Below, one piece after another: positions 59,514 through 64,000 of a stretch of DNA of 64,000 nt. The notes below the pieces were generated by a model that was not told the origin of the DNA, made no database searches, and saw only the letters and a list, made by a program, of their open reading frames with translations. The DNA lies in the NCBI GenBank assembly GCA_030737875.1, contig CM060909.1:392841565-392905564 (forward strand), written 5' to 3'. The translations under genes were made by a program, and so were the position numbers. How positions within the stretch are numbered: the first letter of the stretch is position 1; each line of letters opens with the position of its first letter. The DNA comes from Allium sativum. Lineage: Eukaryota > Streptophyta > Magnoliopsida > Asparagales > Amaryllidaceae.

Positions 59514-59715
59514 TTGAAACGAAATTGCTTGTTGGTAAGTTAGAGGTTCATTTTCTATCATATATGCATAGAAATCAGGTCCAAAGGATTTAGAGGTCCT
59601 TTGTCACTTGCTCCTTCTTGGTTCCTCTATCTCAGTTTCATCATTCATTTCTCTTTGATCAGCATTATCCTCGGGAGTATCTGAATCTCTTGGCCTCTTT
59701 TGAACACTAGTTTCT
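59514..59715 (-). pseudogene. Duplicated integrase-RT linker
   Basis: Near-identical to 56500-56702: the same LTR end followed by ATCTTGAAACGAAATT and the acidic linker on minus. The shared junction means that one copy arose by duplication of the other. Confidence 0.85.
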
Positions 59716-59862
59716 TAAATATCCATTTATATCCTAGTGGTTTTCATCCTTTAGGGAGATCCACTAGTTCCCACGTATGGTTTTGTAGAATGGATTCTAT
59801 TTCACTATTGACGGCTTCTTTCAGATAATGAGCATCGGGAGATGACATAGCGAGAAGATCAG
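59716..59862 (-). pseudogene. copia reverse transcriptase N-terminal fragment
   Basis: On minus it reads [32 protein letters not shown], stop, KPLGYKWIF, the standard start of copia RT. It has one in-frame stop. It is joined on the right to 19 bp of LTR-like sequence, then to RT in the opposite orientation. Confidence 0.88.
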
Positions 59863-59864
59863 AA

Positions 59865-59883
59865 AATACACTGATTATTTTCT
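59865..59883 (+). repeat. 19-bp LTR-derived filler at RT inversion junction
   Basis: AATACACTGATTATTTTCT is identical to sequence in the copia LTRs (about 55986-56004 and 61978-61996) and sits exactly between the minus RT start and the plus RT body. Confidence 0.75.
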
Positions 59884-59885
59884 TT

Positions 59886-60986
59886 GAGCAATCACTTTAT
59901 GGCCTCAAAAAAGCTCCGAAACAATGGAACGAGAAATTTGATGAAACTATGTTATCAAATGGATTCAAAATAAATGAATCAGATAAATGCGTATATATAA
60001 GATATACGGATATTGGATATGTCATTGTTTGTCTTTATGTTGATGATTTACTAATCCTTGGAAATAATAATGCCATAATAAAATCTACGAAGGATATGTT
60101 ATCCTCTAGATTTGATATGAAAGACCTAGGACTAGCTGATGTAATATTGGGTGTCAAAATTGTAAGAACAACACAGGGATATGTATTATCCCAATCACAT
60201 TACATAGCCAAGATACTTGAAAAATTCAAGCAATACAATATAACTATTGTAAAATCGCCAGTAGATATGAACCAAAATTGGGTAAAGAACACTGGTGACA
60301 GTATATATCAGCTTGAATATTCTCGCATATTAGGAAGTATCATGTATGTAATGAATTGCACAAGACCAGATATTGCATATGCTGTAAGTAAGCTTAGTAT
60401 ATTTACCAGCAATCCTGGTAAACATCATTGGAAAGCGATAATAAGAGTTCTTGGATATCTAAAATATACACAGAACTTTGGTTTGCATTATACAAATTAT
60501 CCTTCAGTAGTGGAAGGTTACAGCGACGCAAATTGGATAACTGGCTCAAATGACACAAAATCCACAAGTGGATATGTGTTTACATTAGGAAATGGAGCAA
60601 TCTCATGGAAATCATCCAAACAGACTTGCATAGCAAGGTCGACAATGGAATCAGAATTCATTGCTCTAGATAAAGCCGCAGAAGAAGCGGATTGGCTTAG
60701 GGGTTTTCTGGAAGATATTCCAAATTGGGAAAAACCTGTACCTCCAATATGTATACATTGTGACAGTCAATATGCTATAGGAAGGGCTGACAGTACATTG
60801 TATAATGGTAAATCTTGACATATTCGTCGTAGACATAAAACCATAAGACAACTTCTCTCTAATGGAGTTATCACTATAGACTATGTAAGGTCAAAGGATA
60901 ACATAGAGGATCCACTAACAAAAGGCTTGCTAAGAGAGAAAGTTCAAATCTTATTGATGGGAATGGGCTTAAGACCTGTTAACTGA
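59886..60986 (+). pseudogene. copia reverse transcriptase-RNase H
   Basis: It opens in mid-RT ([14 protein letters not shown]), then the catalytic [40 protein letters not shown], and RNase H with [28 protein letters not shown] and [11 protein letters not shown]. The frame runs to PVN-stop at 60984, but a TGA at 60816-60818 interrupts NGKS-HIRRRH, where relatives have Arg (CGA). The N-terminal RT is inverted at 59716-59862. The pair would copy RNA to DNA; this copy is not functional. Confidence 0.93.
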
Positions 60987-61542
60987 AAGTTTTCTAAAAC
61001 GGAAACCCCACCTAGTTGACTGGAGATCCCAAGATCTAGGTTCAAAGGGACAACTAAGTTTAAGATAAACTTGACGGCACTGTAAATTAAAAACCATTCC
61101 TATGATAAGTCAGTGCACAACCCGTCGGAGAATAGGATAAGCTTGGCTTTTAATGATGTCTATACTGTGGTGTTATAAAGAACCAAGTGGGGTATTACGG
61201 GATACTCTTTATAGAATCAACTATGTAAGAGCGAAGGCGCCGCTTCAAGAAAAATTGTAAGATCGGATTCTTCAAGCACTCATGAAACCAAGGTGGTGTT
61301 CATGGTAAAAACGAACACAAACAGAGAACCAAGGAGTTAAAAAGCATTTATCATGTGTTATCTTTATAGACTTACACAAACAGCTTACAGTTCAAAGACC
61401 GTCTAGTCCACTGATTCGCCAGTTAGTTATAACGATAAAACACTAGGAAAAGTTCAAGGCCTTTATGCTACTTTTACTGATATGATAAATGTTTCGCCAT
61501 TTTAAGAACAGATCATATAACCACTCATTCATGTGGGGGATT
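60987..61542 (+). other. copia 3' untranslated segment with PPT (copy 2)
   Basis: Non-coding region after pol, ending in CATGTGGGGGAT (61531-61542), the PPT for the 3' LTR. The second half is the copy of 57284-57700. Confidence 0.85.
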
Positions 61543-62335
61543 GTTGGAAGAATGAATAAATGGTTAAGGCAAAGTTTGGCAAAATCATTTAGTCCCACAT
61601 CGGGGAAAAACTAGCATCTATGCCACTACTTATATTAAGGCATGATATGTTATTACAAAAGAAAGAGAAGATGGAAGAGAGAGGCAATGGCATGAACAAA
61701 GCATGCATATATTTCATATTAAATTAAACGGGTCAAAGATAAGGGCCTTGGGGCTCTTGGGGTCTCATGGTCGATTGGGCCTCCGGATGCGGTTGGGCTC
61801 GCTGCACAACAAAATGGTTGTTTTTTGAATTCGGCCATGCAAATGCTAACGGAAGTATCTGTTGGTAAAGGGTCGCAACCTTTCCAATAGTCACAGCCGT
61901 TGCAATTCAAACAGGAGCCCCTATTCCTAAAAAGATGCCTCTTCGCCGCTTATATAAAGGCCTGCGAAAATCAAATCAATACACTGATTATTTTCTTATC
62001 TTCTCTCCTCTTGTTCTCCAACCTACATAACTCTGTTCTGCAAGTAAATACCTACCTTGCGTTCGTCGTCGCTCTGCGATTGTAGCGCAACATCGCAGAG
62101 TAAGATCCGTTTAACCTTGGGAGGCGAATTGCTGATCATCTCCTCTGCATCAGTGGGAGAGCAATATTGCTTTAAGGGAACAGTATCGACTACTGGACTC
62201 GGACAAAATACACGTAGGCGGACTGTAATTGAACGGTACTGCCTACCTTCTTCATCTCCTATCATATACTGATTTGCAATTACTCGAATAGTAATTGCTG
62301 TTTGCTTTGCGGCTTCTGACTTACTCAGAATAACA
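61543..62335 (+). repeat. copia 3' LTR (793 bp)
   Basis: TGTTGGAAG to AGAATAACA, preceded by the PPT and followed by the TSD TGAAC. It contains the TATA region (CTTATATAAAGG, about 61949-61960) and GGACTCGGACA in the 3' half. It is the only complete LTR of the element. Confidence 0.87.
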
Positions 62336-62340
62336 TGAAC
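62336..62340. repeat. Right TSD of the copia element (TGAAC)
   Basis: Exact copy of 55537-55541. Confidence 0.85.
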
Positions 62341-63326
62341 AACATTAAAAACGCCCACTGGTAATTACCATATCAGTACTATTAGGTTAATCCCGGCATA
62401 GTAGGTTCAAAGTTGGCAGGTAAAGAGAACCACAAAACGAAACAACATGAAAGGGAGAAGTTATGCTTCACCTGGTATACTGCTCAAGAAAGTGGCAATG
62501 ATATTCCTAATCACCAAACTCTGGACAAAACTAGGCCAAAACAAAGAAATGAACAACACCAAATTTCATGAGTACCTTGCTTGAGCATTTACCGGTGTCC
62601 AGAATTATGAAGAGCAGAAAACCCGAAGAACGTACGGTTACCAACCATTCATCAGCACTACAAGAGCAAGTGCTTCACATATGTGCTTGAAATGGTAGCT
62701 ACCATGTTCATACAGACCAACCCCAAACCAAATCTTGGACAAAAAACCGACCCTAGACATCAAGGCAAAATAGCAAAACCCATAAGCCACAATCCCGCAG
62801 ACCCCAACCACTAGCAGCCAGCATTCCAGTACCGACAACCAATCCACGTTTAATATCCAACTCCATCTAGATCCATCTCTACCCGAACGGGGAAACGCAA
62901 AAACGGAAAAGAAATTAGAAGTTACCGTGAACCTAGGTTGAACAACACCGGACCATCACGATCTTCACAAGTCGAAACAACTCCAATTCAAGGAGGAGCC
63001 ACCACATGAAGGATGAAGGGAAGGCTAAAGTGGTAAGGTCAATAGAAGTAGCCAAGTCTAGATCTAAGAAATCGGAAGTTGAGGAGCAGCAAGGGTTAGG
63101 GTTAGATCTGAATAGAAATACGCGGGTTTTCTTTCGTGGACGAAAGCAGGGGAAAGAGAAGAGGTAAGAGAAGCGATGAATTGATTAGAACAGAAGGGGG
63201 AGATTATGGTGGAAGAGACGAAGAAAAGTAGAAGGTGACTGGAATCCCTGTCGCCATTAAAGGCAAGAAAAACCAAACCAAACCCTCTGTATTTCGTATT
63301 CGTATTTGTATGATCTTTATCTTCGA
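62341..63326. other. Unresolved stretch, higher complexity than its surroundings
   Basis: The base composition is less AT-rich than the retrotransposon LTRs. Minus-strand ORFs of 70 codons (63064-63276, MVFLAFNGDRDSSHLLLFF start) and 69 codons (62638-62847, hydrophobic) are present. I recognise neither. The layout could suit a gene 5' region or a LINE 5' UTR on the minus strand, but nothing in the sequence decides it. Confidence 0.3.
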
Positions 63327-63619
63327 TTCAAAATAGGCTAGTTTTTGAAACTAATGGCATAAATAGGCCAGTTTCAAAACTATTTGCAAATATAGGCTAG
63401 TTTTAGCTAGCTCAACGATGAGCTGGCCAAAATTAACCTATATTTGCAAATAGTTTTGAAAATAATGGTATAAATATGCTAGATTGAAAACTATTTACAA
63501 ATATAGTCTAGTTTTTTGGCTAGCTCAGCGATGAGCTGACCAAAATTAGCCTATATTTGCAAATAGTTTTGAAATTAGCCTATTTGCGGCATTAGTTTCA
63601 AAAAGCAGCCTCTTTTGAA
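63327..63619. repeat. Foldback repeat with long inverted arms
   Basis: The ends TTCAAAATAGGCTAG (63327-63341) and GCAGCCTCTTTTGAA (63605-63619) begin inverted arms of about 70 bp that include TTTTTGAAACTAATG and ACTATTTGCAAATATAGG. The centre holds two related hairpins: arms at 63380-63395 with 63437-63453, and at 63491-63507 with 63550-63566. Loops contain AGCTCAACGATGAGCT-like palindromes. There is no ORF and no clear TSD. A MITE or foldback transposon is the likely class. Confidence 0.7.
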
Positions 63620-64000
63620 AATTTGTCCACAAATGAATTAAGAGCAATAATTAAACCATGTTAAACAAAATTTTCAATAAAGCATGGAATATTGCTTTTA
63701 AAGGGAATTGTCATTTTTTATTCCACCATAGCTACTTCTTTCGATATTGTGTTTGATTTATATCATTTCATTAACAAAAAATAAATTAGGAACCATAATA
63801 AGACAATGCTAAAGAAGATTTTCTTCAAGTCAAGGTTACTGTTTGATGAAAACAAACTCAACAACTTCAAAGTTCAAGTTCGCTAATAAAATCCACTTGA
63901 AACAGAAGAAATGCTATTATGGATGACTATATAGTATCCTTCATAAAGATAGATAATGGATGGGTGGAGATGATTCTATGGACTTACATCAATCCATATA
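63620..64000. other. AT-rich sequence without recognisable features
   Basis: No ORF, repeat terminus or RNA signature that I can support. Confidence 0.4.

Larger units (their letters stand above)
55542..62335 (+). mobile_element. Scrambled Ty1/copia retrotransposon (6.8 kb)
   Basis: A perfect 5-bp TSD (TGAAC) encloses three LTR-start copies (55542, 57701, 61543), two PPTs, and gag-pol pieces out of order and on both strands: protease fragment plus (56420-56497), integrase minus (56498-57283), gag-protease minus (58066-59256), INT-RT linker and RT start minus (59514-59862), RT-RNase H plus (59886-60986). The 3' LTR (61543-62335, 793 bp) is intact. The order within pol (RNase H after RT, integrase separate) and motifs identify Ty1/copia. 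It is defective, with several in-frame stops. Confidence 0.85.

Noticed and set aside
63064..63276. Candidate host gene 5' end
   Set aside because: A 70-codon ORF without recognisable motif or splice context; kept only as an unresolved stretch.

Overview
The window is repeat-dominated DNA from a flowering plant, most likely a eudicot. It is strongly AT-rich and consists almost entirely of LTR retrotransposons inserted into one another. The plant assignment rests on the primer-binding sites (TGGTATCAGAGC for initiator tRNA-Met; an 18-bp match to the 3' end of plant tRNA-Asp), the element types (Ty3/gypsy-like, Athila-like, Ty1/copia) and a hAT-like short element. I find no host gene that I can support, no RNA gene and no CRISPR array.

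The nesting can be read from target-site duplications (TSDs). The oldest host is the LTR of element E (minus strand; 14250-15907 continued at 49943-53603). Element C (minus; 15908-49937, TSD TTGAT) lies inside E. Two elements lie inside C: element A (plus; 21335-34991, TSD GGAAT) in its internal region, and element D (minus; 38850-48241, TSD CCACT) in its right LTR. On the left, element B (minus; 1455-14249) also lies in E, and a relative of A (1-1454) has inserted into B's left LTR and runs off the window. To the right of E come an unrecognised stretch (53604-55031), a 413-bp hAT-like element (55040-55452), a 6.8-kb scrambled Ty1/copia element (55542-62335, TSD TGAAC), an unresolved stretch, and a 293-bp foldback repeat (63327-63619).

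The most notable content is a set of retrotransposons with giant LTRs and almost no interior. A has LTRs of 6.26 and 6.36 kb around 1.03 kb; B has about 6.37 kb around 1.22 kb; C has about 4.73 kb around roughly 1.5 kb. All keep a tRNA-Met PBS and a polypurine tract but lack gag, protease, integrase and reverse transcriptase. They would need proteins from elsewhere, presumably from a Ty3/gypsy (Tekay-like) relative. All three share the same LTR plan: a TATA box 0.8-1.1 kb from the LTR 5' end, then a GC-rich leader, then a very long R-U5 ending in sequence modules conserved between families. They also share a short conserved peptide ending in a stop just before the polypurine tract.

Element D is an Athila-like non-autonomous element. 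It encodes one 576-codon Asn/Glu/Phe-rich ORF in place of gag-pol and is arranged LTR-internal-LTR-internal-LTR, with a microhomology deletion. The copia element has intact outer TSDs, but gag-protease, integrase and RT lie on opposite strands, and LTR-terminal sequence sits at most internal junctions.
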